Assembly: GCA_932521025.1 (NCBI GenBank)
Contig: OW051469.1
Coordinates: 6,832,398 to 6,896,397 of the forward strand
DNA from: Oscheius onirici
Taxonomy: Eukaryota; Nematoda; Chromadorea; Rhabditida; Rhabditidae
DNA length: 64,000 nt
Direction: 5' to 3'
Below are positions 23,101-32,797 of this stretch, piece by piece. The notes under the pieces are model-generated. The model saw only the letters and a list, made by a program, of their open reading frames with translations, was not told the DNA's origin and searched no databases. How positions within the stretch are numbered: the stretch's first letter is position 1; each line of letters opens with the position of its first letter. A program made the translations under genes and the position numbers.

Positions 23101-24514
23101 CGCAAATGAGATTCGGGATAGGAGATCAAGTTCTGCCTTAGATTCAAAAACACACAGGTTCATCAAAAAGTCAAATCGTTTCACATGTGTGTACACAGTC
23201 TCATCCGCAAACGTCAACCCCAAGGCCGGAAATAGACACACGCCATGTCAGTGTCCGGAGTTATAAAACTTGTGGGTCATGAGATCAAACTCCCCCTATT
23301 TGGTGTCATCTTTCAGTGTTTAGGAGACCAAGTTTCTCGTTAAACTGCCGCTGACGCATTGTTCAGTAATAGTGAGACTGGGCTGAATCATTCGGGGTTA
23401 GTAAAGCCAACTGGTTTTGTCTCGTCAACACAAACAAGGCCAGAGGCGCTATTCATCAAACGAATATGACCCTCTCTATTTTTGAATGATATGACTCGAA
23501 TTGGTGCTCTCTCCAAAACCTTCTGGTTATCCAGCTTTCTGAATTCAACTCAGGACAGGCTATTTTAGAGACCAAAGGTGATTGACAATGGTCCAAAGCA
23601 TGGAGAGTTCAATTCTCAAAGCTTGTCTGCCTGCCTCGCTAACCCGCCCATTTCAAAAGTAGCCCTAAGCCCAAATCCATTATTTCGTCTCCACAGGTGG
23701 TCACTTTCGGTCCTCTTTCATAATCCCTCGTGATCTCACTCTCTGTCGAACTGTTTACCCCCTATTCTCTTCAGTCATCCCTTTCACTCAAAACATTAAA
23801 AAGCGCAGCTCGACCCGTCGTTGATCTCCGGCAGGGCGGCACTGGCCCCGCCCTGCTTTAGGGGGAACCCCTGGTCACATTCTGTGTGAGAGAGGCTCGT
23901 GTGTGTTTGGTTTTCGAATAAACATACTCCTTATCGGCAGTGATTCCTTGTTTCTTCTTCCTGCGTGGGTCTTTATGTCTTCTTTTTAATGTCTTTCCAA
24001 TGGGAACGCCGTCTCAGATCATCGCCTCCTTTTTCTGACAGTCTAGAGAAAGTTGGCAACCGGAAACCCGATTACCATCCTTTCCCCCAACTTTTGTTCG
24101 AATCAGACCCTAATCCTGACCACATTATCGTCTGATCCTGACCTCAGGTCGCCGTCGTTCAAAGAAACGGGATCCACATCAAGATATGCTAATGATTCGC
24201 TTTCTATACGAGTCCAGCGACCGGTTTGGTCTCTTTTTCAGTTCCAGATTGATATCTATCCACTTTTGCTTTTTGCAAGTCGACGATCAGGTCAGTTGTT
24301 TCGTAACCACCTGTCAACCAGATCTCACCTTCTTCTTCACGCGTTGCGTAATAGGGTCTAACCGGTTATCCCTTCTCCTTGCTCATTTTCCCATTGTCAC
24401 CTCCGGCAATATTTGCTGGTTAAAGTCGCGTGAAGAGCATGCGCGGCAATCCCTTCTCTTTTTCTCTTTTCTATTTGAAGAATCACAGTTCACTGCTTTT
24501 CACTTTTCAGCTCA

Positions 24515-25251
24515 ATGGCAGCCACCGAGACGCGCGTTCTACCTTGTCATCTCCTCCAAAAGTTTGCCACGGAGGAACGTCCACCACTCACGTTGAGAAG
24601 AGATGAGAGGATTCGTTCAGTAGCCAGCTCTTTCGAAGAAATCACAGAGTCCGAAGAGGAAGAGATGCAGGTTCGTATTGTTAATGGGGTCAGAAAGGGA
24701 AGCCATTAGTCTTGGAAGAAAGTGACTTCCAGCCTCCTCCCCCACTTTATTTTTTGCCTGAATGACTTTCTGATTGCAGGAAATTCCTTCTGTCAGCTCC
24801 TGGAATGGACGTTCGCCATACATTCAACATGAGTCACCATTCAGTCAGAGGAGAAGTAACAGTCTCTCGTCGAATCCTCTTGTCAGCCCCAAATTCACAA
24901 AGTGAGTTTTGAGATGACTGTCAGGACGATTAGCGTCTTACTAATGTCTTGGAATCTGCGACAAAAACCGGCCGTTTTATAGGAAGATGATCCCTCCTCG
25001 ACTTACCAGAGGGTTTTCGGATCCGGTGATGAGACGCAAATCTTCTTACTCGAGTGTCTTCTCGCGACTCAGTCCCGAACGATCCAACACGGTCGATCTG
25101 CTATGTAAGTTTTACTTCTTCCGACCTTTTTATCCAGCAATTTTTAGCCTTACCACCAATTCCTGAAGCAGCGACGCCAGCCTCTCCAGTCACAGCTCCG
25201 AGTTCCATCTTTAAAGAGAACACTCCGATCAAAGAGTCATCTCCCAACTAG
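24515..25251 (+). CDS. Ser-rich, probably disordered protein, unknown
   Basis: Four exons (24515-24670, 24780-24901, 24983-25104, 25148-25251), 167 aa, phases consistent. The first intron has a GTTCGT donor; the ATG follows a TTTTCAG by four bases, a likely trans-splice site. The protein is rich in Ser, Arg, Pro and Glu: an acidic patch ESEEEEM, several RRxS and SP sites (RRSNSLSS, RGFSDP, RRKSS, SRLSPERS) and a Pro-rich end (LPPIPEA). These look like kinase and 14-3-3 type sites in a regulatory, nuclear or cytoskeletal adaptor. No folded domain and no family that I recognise. Confidence 0.6.
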
Positions 25252-25858
25252 ACACTTTCCAGTCGATCTCTTCTCTTTCTTTCCTCGAGCCTTACCAGTG
25301 CGTGTATGAGTTTTAGCGGTTCTTCTCTCTCCCTTTTCTCTAATAAATAATTCATGTGACCTGGTTATGAACGACAGAAGGGGAACAGATGCAATTTGCT
25401 CGCGAAAACGGGTAGAAAATAGACTGAATATTCTCCGGTCATCGGCTAAACTTGGCCACAATTTGCGCACATGTGATGATTGCGTATGGGGAAGAAGTTC
25501 CAGTAGATTTATTTGGAAGTTCAGAATATAGTTGTGTAGGACAGTACGGGGTGTATAATCTAGAGGTTCTTGAAATGACAATCTAAACTACTAAACCATC
25601 CTAAATTCCCGGAGTATTCAGTAGCAATCTCCCTAAGTTTGTTTAAACCATTCCGGGACTATGTTATGACGTTTCAAAGTTTGTGCTGGTGCAGAAATGA
25701 CGAGTGTGTTGTCTGTATTGACTATGTTACGCGTGTTTTTTAAGGATATAATTTCCGAGTCGAGATATGTCAAGTTGTATCATTAGCTAAGCTTTCAAAT
25801 TAGAATCAAAACACTTAAAATTCAATAATCCAAAACATAAGATATTCGTAAGTCCAAT
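25252..25858. other. Convergent intergenic region
   Basis: About 600 nt between two converging genes, AT-rich, with an AATAAA at 25341-25346 that may serve the upstream plus-strand gene. No supported ORF. Confidence 0.35.
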
Positions 25859-27069
25859 TTATTTTCCAACCCCGATTCCTGACCCGACACCAATTGGTCC
25901 TGTTCCAGGAGCTTTGACTCCGACGCCTCCATTGATACCGACCACTCCGCCTCCTTTCTCGTTCGGATTGTCCATTCCTCTTCTGTAGGCTTCAGGAGAT
26001 TTCGATCCGACCAGTCCGAGATCAAGACCCAAATCAACACCGACAGACTCTCCCATTCCGGGAATTGGTCCGACGTCGACTCCCCAGCCGACTCCAACTT
26101 CGAGACCAGGAACTGCGCCAATTCCGAGTCCAAACTTTCCACTGACTCCGACGCGACCGACGCCCTAGATTAATGAATAAGTCATTTTGGAGAGAACTAA
26201 CGGTGTTGGCATCTGGAGGAGGTCCCATCCGAGGGCCAGGAAGTCGATGGAAGTTGGGAACACCGCAAATTACTGAGTAGTCCTGAAATAGACATTCTTT
26301 GACCTTTGCGTGAGATGTGTTAATCTACACGTACAGAGAGCGGAATCTGATATTTCAGGTTGCAGGGAAACTATAAACAGAATGGGAAACGTTGGTTTTT
26401 GCAAGTTTCGATCAGATTCATGACCTTTGATCCTCGGTTAGGACTGTCAGATCAATAGGACATTTTTTCCAAACTTACCTTACAAAACTCGACCAGATCG
26501 ATTCTGAGCGGCTTGCTTGGCTGACAAGTAAAGGCAAACTGTCCCTGCATTGAGCGACAGTACGAACCGTCTTTCTGTCTCAAAGACGGATATATTCTGA
26601 AATCATTAATTTTTATTAAAATCAATTAGTTCTCACGAATAAAGAGGAGCGCGTTGCTTGGCATACATTGCCGAATAGTACTCGTTCTGTTTGTGACGGT
26701 AATAGTCGTTGAGACTCTTGTAGTGCTTCTTCTTGTGATGAAGAGTCTTTCTAAAGTTTTCTTCAAAAAGCAGTTGAAAAGAAAAATACCTCGGAACTTG
26801 TTCAAAATTACTGCTCAATGGCCCAGTTTCTGTTCTGAATGGAGAGTGACGACACATTGCGAGATCTGGCTCAGCTTGACAAAGTTCATCTTTCGGGATG
26901 TTGAGGAAACCTTGCGAGTTTGCTGAAAGAGCCAATTAAGAGCCACTGTACCTCTTAAAAACTTTCCCCGATTGTAAGTTGAAAAAGTGTCATTGGAATA
27001 AAAAAACAAAAAGCTCTGACCTGTGGACACAATTAAGCAACATAAAGTTGCCGTGAAGAGTCGTCGCAT
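25859..27069 (-). CDS. Secreted protein with Cys region and Gly/Val tail
   Basis: Six exons: 27021-27069, 26790-26922, 26637-26750, 26479-26596, 26202-26282, 25859-26164; 266 aa, all phases agree. Residues 1-20 form a signal peptide (MRRLFTATLCCLIVSTANS). A middle part is rich in Tyr, His and Lys (HHKKKHYKSLNDYYRHK), followed by a Cys segment CRSM...FTC...EFCKDYSVICG that resembles the spaced Cys/Tyr repeats of nematode secreted cuticle or chitin-associated proteins. The last 100 residues are a low-complexity Gly/Val/Pro tail (repeated GVGVGWGVDVG, GLDLGLVG, GVGSGIGVGK), as in matrix or glue proteins. I do not recognise an exact family; an extracellular matrix role is inferred. Confidence 0.65.
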
Positions 27070-28255
27070 GGCGCAGATGATGACAACAGGTCGAGAAGAC
27101 GCTCATTACACAGCACAGACAATCGAGAAAACCGTTCGACCTTCCCATCGCTTTCTGCCACAAAACGGGTCAACTGGGTGGCCAATGGGTTCTTTTTTGA
27201 CTGCAATAGATCCCCTCCAGTCGAACGCTCTTCTTCTACTCATTTTCGGAACGTCGTTCTTCTAATGAGACTGCGCTTATGAGCCAGACCTAATTGCTCT
27301 CAGAGATCACACACTACTTCCTTCTTCTCGGGGCTCTTGCAAAATTAATGAGAAATAACGAAAGTGAGATTGTTCCTGTTTTGGTAAGAGATTTTTATCG
27401 TGTTCAAGAAACCGAACACTTTCAAAGAAGAAATTGGCCTGAAGAGAATGATGTATTGGAAACTCAGAGTCTGAAAGCCCTTTTCCCTGTCCAGTGCAAA
27501 AGATGAACTTTCCGAATTTCCGGAACTGACCATTAGAAACCAAAAGTAAACAGTTTTGCTGTCAACACCCGCCTTCCCTAAACAGTCTCCTTTCAGTTAA
27601 CTTCACGCGATTGGACTTTCTTCCCTTCTCCTTGCCAAGTCTCCCAAAGACCTGATTCACTGGCTCTTTTCGCAACGGAGTCATACTATACTACGGTTCT
27701 GTACCATGGATCTTTTGAGATCATTCGACGGGCTACACTTCCTAGCTAGACTGTGACTCAGGCTGGCCGGAAAGAGAAAGTGATAAGCCGACCCCACAAT
27801 TTGTGTCTTATTGAACAGATTCTGTTTGAAATTCTGCTGTAAACAGTCCGGACAGCTCGTAAATCTAGAAGGAACAGAGATGCAACAACATGGCGGAGAA
27901 CCGGATTCTCAGTGCGCCATGTCAAAATTTTGGAGCGATTCCGATTGAGAAAAGGAGAGAGGTTAAATGACGGCTATTTTGTTGGGGGATGGTGGTCAAA
28001 ACAAAAATAGCTATAGTTATCACACCGCCTCAAAGACCGCCGGAAGAGGTATTCGTAACAGTTTTCGTCGAATCCCCAAAATGTCTTCGTCCTCACTTCT
28101 TTTTTTCCAGAGTTTGACAAATTCGTTTTTCTGACAAAATCTGGACTCAGCCCCTAGAACTTCTCCAGTCTCAAATCTCAAAAAAGAAATCTTCAGTATT
28201 GATCAGCTGGAAAGCTAAAAAGTGTTTTTCGCGAAGACAGTTCGTTTTATTCAAT
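27070..28255. other. Intergenic region
   Basis: 1.2 kb with no supported exon. It contains the upstream region of the secreted minus-strand gene at its left edge and the 3' side of the small minus-strand gene at its right edge. Confidence 0.3.
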
Positions 28256-28722
28256 CTACGGTTTTTTACACTTGTTGTCATGAAGGCCGTCAATGTCCAG
28301 AACCTCGACTTCCAGATCACATCGGTTCTCCGGACCTCCCTGATAACAAAGTAAATTCGCTTGTATCCTTTTCCTGTGTGGAGAATCACGTAAGGCTCGA
28401 ATTCAGAGTTCGATCCAATCTCATCTCCCTTGTCCTTGAGGTATACTTGTTCATGGGCACAACTTGGAACCAGTCGACGCCGCCCAGGTAGTCATCCTCC
28501 GAGAGCAGATCCTTCTCCCAAAAGGGTAGTTTCACCATACTGCTGTAGGGTTTGTGGAAGTTGATGTTGAGATACATGTATACTACTTTTTCGCCGAAAC
28601 AAAGATGGATGCAGATGAAGAAGAAGATCTGAAAAGAAACTGACTAGTAAGGAAATTGAACAGCAGAGGGTTTTGAAAGATCGCCTGCAAAAATATGGAC
28701 CTACCATTCGAAGTGGCGACAT
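28256..28722 (-). CDS. Small secreted protein, model uncertain
   Basis: Best model: exons 28705-28722, 28447-28628 and 28256-28373, 105 aa. The N-terminus (MSPLRMIFFFICIHLCFG) is a signal peptide interrupted by an intron. The next part, with KPYSSMV, LPFWEKDLLSEDDYLG, resembles the strand-loop region of transthyretin-like or C2-like secreted nematode proteins (acidic DD-YLG turn). The end of this model is CDLEVEVLDIDGLHDNKC, again acidic and C2-like. Another frame of the same stretch is also open and plausible (YLKDKGDEIG...EPYVILHTG), running to a stop at 28171. I cannot decide between alternative splicing, a frameshift or a misassigned intron. Confidence 0.3.
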
Positions 28723-29346
28723 AGAATGACAAAACACTTTCTCTTCATATTTCTCAAAACGACCTGGGAGTTAAGAGCATTGGAACAGGCAAGATGAGAT
28801 CTCCGCCTATAGAAACAAATTAAAGTTGTTCCTAAGAATCAGTCAGTTCTTCCTTAAAACCCTATTATTTTGATACCTTCCGCAAATAGTTGACTGATTG
28901 TTACAAGTCATTGGTCATAGGATCGTCAAGGAATCAGATTTAACAATAAGGAAAAATAAGTCTGCTGTTCAAACTGAGACATTCTTTTTGCCAGTTAATA
29001 ACCCTTTTATCGCTTTTTAGAAATTGTACAGCTGTCAATATAAATGCGGATATTTAGAGGGGACAAGAGCCTGGTCCTTGTTTTGAAAAGCTGTATCAAC
29101 AAATGTCTTCGAGGGGAAAAGGCTGGCTATGCTACTGGTGGATGCGAAGCAATTGCTTTGTTTCGTATTCAGAAATTCGTCTCAAATCATCACTTCCAGA
29201 AGCTGCTCGAAGCTCATTTCATAAGACCAGAAGTCCTGGACTAGACTCGACCTCCTATCAGGAAGTACTGGTGGAAAAGAACCGCCCACCGGGGTCCTCA
29301 TAAAAGGTTCGAGTTGTGGCTGGCAGTCTCCAAGTTGTTTAGAGAA
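28723..29346. other. Intergenic region
   Basis: About 620 nt between divergent genes. It contains CATAAAAG about 50 nt before the start of the next plus-strand gene, a weak TATA-like site, and a 19-nt exact match to collagen B coding sequence at 29125-29143. Confidence 0.35.
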
Positions 29347-29976
29347 ATGTTGTCGACCAGACATCTCTTCCTCGTGATTTTCTATGTTGCCAATACGGCA
29401 TTTCTATGTGCAGCCTCGATCTATTACAGTCTCGATTGTATCAACTATGACCACAAATGTGTTCAAGGCTCCTACTTCATAACAGTCATTTTCAGTGAGT
29501 TTTTCTTCTCTTTTGGAGAAAAATCCGAATTTCCAGGCGTTTGCGCCGTCTTCTATGCCATCATCTGCTTCGCTGCCATCTTTTACTACGCTCGGCAACA
29601 TTATTACGGAATGGATGAGGTCTATTTCATCAACTTCATGATGACTCTGACAGCCATCAGTTTCGTCTTTGCCATCGTGACGGGGACTTGCCTGATTATT
29701 AGTCTGTTTTTCGGATGGGATCCGGCCACTCTGGACAATCAGTCCAAAAAGGTAAATTTTTCTAGAACAGTTAAAGTATTGTCCTTCCAGATGCATTTTG
29801 TGCTCATGTGGGTCCTGGCAGTGTATTCGGTTCTGGCGAATGGACTGCTCTTGGCTACTGTACTACTTTTCTCCTACCAACACACTCATCGTCATCCGAA
29901 ACTCACAGCTCCGGAAATCTACGTCAGTCCTCCAGATGGACACACAATTCATGTCCAGAAGATTTCTCTCGCTTGA
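29347..29976 (+). CDS. Four-helix membrane protein, copy 1
   Basis: Exons 29347-29494, 29537-29751 and 29791-29976, 182 aa. Four hydrophobic segments: about 6-28 (FLVIFYVANTAFLCAASIYY), 46-68, 88-112 and 128-150. A two-cysteine loop lies between TM1 and TM2 (LDCINYDHKC), then YFINFMMTLTAIS, ISLFFGWDPATL and a polar C-tail. Its intron positions and layout match the minus-strand gene at 30939-31517 (both have MTLTA/LLTLSA, SLxFGxDP, FVLxWVxAxYxVxxN), so the two are paralogues in opposite orientation with the SH2 gene between them. The family resembles small tetraspan (MARVEL/claudin-like) proteins in topology, but I cannot assign it to one. Confidence 0.75.
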   Translation: MLSTRHLFLVIFYVANTAFLCAASIYYSLDCINYDHKCVQGSYFITVIFSEFFFSFGEKSEFPGVCAVFYAIICFAAIFYYARQHYYGMDEVYFINFMMTLTAISFVFAIVTGTCLIISLFFGWDPATLDNQSKKVNFSRTVKVLSFQMHFVLMWVLAVYSVLANGLLLATVLLFSYQHTHRHPKLTAPEIYVSPPDGHTIHVQKISLA

Positions 29977-30295
29977 AATTGTTCTTTTGCTTCAAAAACT
30001 CTACGGGATCTCTGTCATTTCGCCATATAAATTTGTTTTTTTATACTTTACTGATTCAGTGAAGAGTTGTGTAGAGAAAACAGTGCACTTGTAATGGGGT
30101 AAGTGTGATTGTTTTTGTACTATTGTTGAACGGAAATAGTTCGCTGACAGGAACAAAACAACGTTTCGTAACGGGCGCAATCTTTGAGAAACAGTTGCTC
30201 CCTCAATTGTGTAATCTGCGAAGCTATAAATGCTTTCAAATTTTTAAAAAAAAAGTTTCGTTGTTTTTGAAAACTTCAGTAATTCTGCAACAAAA

Positions 30296-30303
30296 TATAA
30301 AAG
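30296..30303 (+). promoter_or_regulatory. TATA box of SH2 gene copy 1
   Basis: TATAAAAG, 63-70 nt before the ATG at 30366. It is inside the duplicated tract and so recurs before copy 2. Confidence 0.55.
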
Positions 30304-30365
30304 TGTTCTTTTTAAACCAAAAAAAACGTCAACAAATCAATCGAATCAAAGTCGCTGCTGGCAGG

Positions 30366-30851
30366 ATGCCGAAGTCGAAGAAGGCGTCGGAAGACACCAT
30401 CTACGAGAACGTGCGTGTCTGCTGCCAGCACGGCAAGCCCTGTCGCAAGGCCCCTGTCCCGGAGGAGGAACGACTCGTCGAACTGGACAAGGTAGTGGAG
30501 GAAGAGGACGGGACCTACGAGAATCTCGATCCGAAGGCTATGCGAGTGAAGGAGACGGAAAGCACGGAAGACTCGTCGAAGAAGATCAAGGCTAAGGAAA
30601 TATACCTGGGCAGTCTGGATTGGAAGAAGGCCGAGATCAAGATGACTGGACGAATCGGCCTCTACCATCCGACCGAAGACGCCAAGAAGAGTCTTTTCCT
30701 CCTTCTCAAGAAAAAGTCCGGCTTCCGTCACTACCGCATCATCCAGAAGGCTCAACAGAAGGGAATGAAGTTGTCCGTCGAGAACGGCGACGCCAATCCC
30801 AAAGAGTACAAGACTCTGGACGAGATGGTCAAGCACTACAAAAAGAGGTAG
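30366..30851 (+). CDS. Intronless divergent SH2-domain protein, copy 1
   Basis: A single-exon gene of 161 aa. The C-terminal 90 residues fit an SH2 fold: YLGSLDWKKAEIKM (start helix), a FLLLKKKSGFRHYRI strand pair equivalent to the LSV...VKHYRI strands, and an end EYKTLDEMVKHYKKR equivalent to the F-SL-ELV-HY helix. The usual phosphotyrosine-binding arginine of the FLVR strand is not evident (GLYHPTEDAKKS stands there), so binding may be altered. The N-terminal half carries IYENV and TYENL, two YxN motifs of the type bound by GRB2-class SH2 domains when phosphorylated, and CCQHGKPC. An AATAAA lies just after the stop. It may act as a small signalling adaptor. Almost certainly identical to the copy at 44730-45215. 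Confidence 0.75.
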   Translation: MPKSKKASEDTIYENVRVCCQHGKPCRKAPVPEEERLVELDKVVEEEDGTYENLDPKAMRVKETESTEDSSKKIKAKEIYLGSLDWKKAEIKMTGRIGLYHPTEDAKKSLFLLLKKKSGFRHYRIIQKAQQKGMKLSVENGDANPKEYKTLDEMVKHYKKR

Positions 30852-30938
30852 GTCTTTGGCTGAACGGGCAATAAAGACTACTATAAACTGACTTTATTAT
30901 ACTTTATCTACCCGTAAAGCTGCTGTTCCGAAAAAGGG

Positions 30939-31517
30939 TTAAACTTTGGGATCATCGGGTGTTTTGACTGGCTCTTCCGGTTCTTTTTTGAACGAGAAAC
31001 AAGTCAGAATGAACAGACAGACGGCATTTGAGATGACGGCGTAGAAGGCCATCACCCAGAGAAGGACAAAGTCAGTCTTGCTCTTACTGTTAGCCAGACA
31101 CGAAGGGTCGTAGCCAAAGTAGAGACTGACCAACATGCCAGACCCTGCCACTACAGAAAAGATCAGACAACCGGCTGAAAGACTGAAATGGGTTCTTCTG
31201 GTAGGCAGAAAGAAGAACTCACGTAAGAAGAACTGTCACCAGTCTTCCGAATTGTGAACAATTTCCGTTCATGAAACAGCAGTAGAACAGAACTGTAGAT
31301 ATGGTAACTCCTCCGAATAAAATAACTGCCATTCCTGAAACTTCCTTGATAACCGATCAGAGATTCTCATACCACAAATTACAGTGATGACGGCTTGACT
31401 CTCTCCACAAGGAGAACTGTAGTCGGTCCATTCTATGCAGTACAGAATTGAACAGACGCAGAGAAGAGCTGAATTCGCGCCGAAGCCAAAGGCGAAGGCG
31501 GTTTGTCTGGCAGACAT
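30939..31517 (-). CDS. Four-helix membrane protein, copy 2
   Basis: Exons 31373-31517, 31223-31334 and 30939-31182, 166 aa, phases consistent (the third exon uses the upstream of two TTTCAG acceptors). It has four hydrophobic segments, a CIEWTDYSSPCG loop after TM1, CCFMNGNCSQFGR after TM2, SLYFGYDPSCL before TM4 and a charged tail ending EPEEPVKTPDDPKV. It is a diverged paralogue of the gene at 29347-29976 with conserved intron positions. Its likely partner or pathway is unknown. The upstream TATAAAAG is 34-41 nt before the ATG. Confidence 0.75.
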
Positions 31518-31550
31518 AGCTGTTACTCTTCCAATAAGGAGATGAGGTGG

Positions 31551-31558
31551 CTTTTATA
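31551..31558 (-). promoter_or_regulatory. TATA box of four-helix gene copy 2
   Basis: TATAAAAG on the minus strand, 34-41 nt upstream of the start codon at 31517. Confidence 0.6.
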
Positions 31559-31901
31559 GAAAACTTCCCTCCCACGAGGAAGAGATAGCAGTTAAGCCAT
31601 TTGACGTACCTTGACCCTCGTCCTCTAGAACTCGCCACAGATTTCGAGACGGGACGTTCTAGACTGTAGATAAGGGCACGGCGCACCCGTGCTCTTGTTG
31701 TGAAGGTTGCTGTACCTTGTACCGATTCAAAACGAAAGATTCAAGCTTCAACATTTTCTTAACTAGGAGCTACGTAGCAAGACCACCGCATAGTTAAGAT
31801 TAGCGGATTATGATAACTGGTCGGGTCTACTTTTTGGTATGAAATGGAAAAGAAGGTGCCTGTGCAAAGCTTTATAATCCCTGAGTGTTTTGAAAGATTC
31901 T

Positions 31902-32764
31902 CTAATATCCGGGAGCAGTACGGGGAGGAGGACAGTGGTCGCAAGATCCCTTGGCTCCGTCCTTGCCCGGCTCTCCAGGAGCTCCATCGTCTCCATCTTT
32001 TCCGGGTGCTCCGTTCTCTCCACGGTCTCCAGCAGGTCCAGGCTGGCCGGGTCGACCATCGTGTCCAGGTCTTCCATTGTTTCCGGGAGGTCCTTGAGGT
32101 CCAGCCTCTCCAGGAGCTCCGGCCTCTCCAGCAGGAGAAGGAAGACTGCGAGTCTGTCCATTTTGACCGGGTTGGCCAGCAGGTCCGTCTTCTCCAGCTC
32201 CTCCGGGGGGTCCAGCAGGGCCGGGGGGTCCACGAGCTCCAGGACGACCAGCAGGACCGTCTTCTCCACTTCCTCCTCTCTCTCCAGGTCCTCCACGGGG
32301 TCCAGGAGGTCCAGCTTGTCCAGCGGGTCCAGCAGGGCAATCGAAGCACCAGTCACTCTCCTTCGGTTTGGCATTCTCGTCTTGGGCATCGGGACCAGGT
32401 GATCCGGGAGTTCCAGAATCTCCGTCCTTACCAGGTTCTCCTTCTTGACCGGGAACTCCCGCTGGTCCAGCTTCTCCAACTCCACAAGAACAGCATTGGT
32501 AGCTGGTCTGACGCTTGGCACGTTCAGTGTTCCTCACAGTCTCGAGCTTGATGAACTCTCCCCGAACTCCCTCGTTACGAAGACGGCAGAAGTTGATTTC
32601 CTCCTGAAGTCCGGAATGGACAGTCTGCATGTGGATACAGAGCAAGGGAACAGCTACGATGGCTGTCAGAGTGGCGATGGTAGAAGTGGCAACTCCTAAA
32701 AGACAAATTTTTAATTTTAAATTCGGAAGAACAACTGACCGAAGAAGGCGAACTTCTTGAGGTT
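31902..32764. repeat. Collagen A/D inverted repeat, arm 1 (863 bp)
   Basis: The reverse complement of 39571-40433, the same length. The tract ends within exon 1 and at the stop codon, which suggests gene conversion rather than a large duplication. Confidence 0.9.
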
Positions 32765-32797
32765 ACAGGCCTCCATTATCCTCTGCTCCTTCTCCAT
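31902..32797 (-). CDS. Cuticle collagen A (converted copy)
   Basis: Nematode cuticle collagen, secreted by the hypodermis and built into the exoskeleton. Exons 32740-32797 and 31902-32695, 283 aa. An N-terminal hydrophobic collagen domain ([18 protein letters not shown]...) acts as the signal-anchor; RAKRQ is a subtilisin-type processing site. Cys clusters flank the Gly-X-Y tracts: QCCSCG, DWCFDCP and [14 protein letters not shown] at the end. From AACCTCAAG in exon 1 to the stop codon, the sequence matches collagen D (39571-40433) over 863 bp including the intron. Only the first ten or so codons differ (MEKEQRIMEAC here). Flanking 5' and 3' DNA does not match. Confidence 0.93.

Larger units (their letters stand above)
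14650..24514. other. Gene-poor 9.9-kb region
   Basis: Apart from the inverted-repeat element at 18187-18933 and one weak ORF at 19984-20196, I find no supported gene in this stretch. ORFs here are short, not preserved by splice-phase logic, and not similar to known families. Homeodomain-type cores recur (15285-15295, 16748-16785, 20575-20590) and purine/pyrimidine-rich runs are common. It lies upstream of the RNF220-like gene (minus strand) and upstream of the Ser-rich gene (plus strand), so it may be shared regulatory DNA. Confidence 0.4.
30251..30896. repeat. SH2-gene inverted repeat, arm 1 (646 bp)
   Basis: The reverse complement of 44685-45330. Both arms have the same length. They contain the core promoter, the whole SH2 ORF and the AATAAA-containing 3' end. 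The translations of several frames agree exactly across both arms, so nucleotide identity is very high. Similarity stops abruptly on both sides. Confidence 0.9.

Noticed and set aside
24053-24596. Overlapping ORFs of 102 and 136 codons before the Ser-rich gene
   Set aside because: No coding bias, no splice logic; rich in Phe/Leu/Ser as expected of pyrimidine-rich noncoding DNA.
30312-30836. 174-codon antisense ORF over the SH2 gene
   Set aside because: Mirrors the codon bias of the SH2 ORF; the plus-strand protein has the domain, TATA box and poly(A) signal.
31808-32551. Long ORFs of 150-240 codons in other frames and on the antisense strand of the collagen genes
   Set aside because: They arise from the Gly-X-Y codon periodicity (GGN CCN) and are low-complexity Ser/Leu/Val/Gln proteins without any family support.
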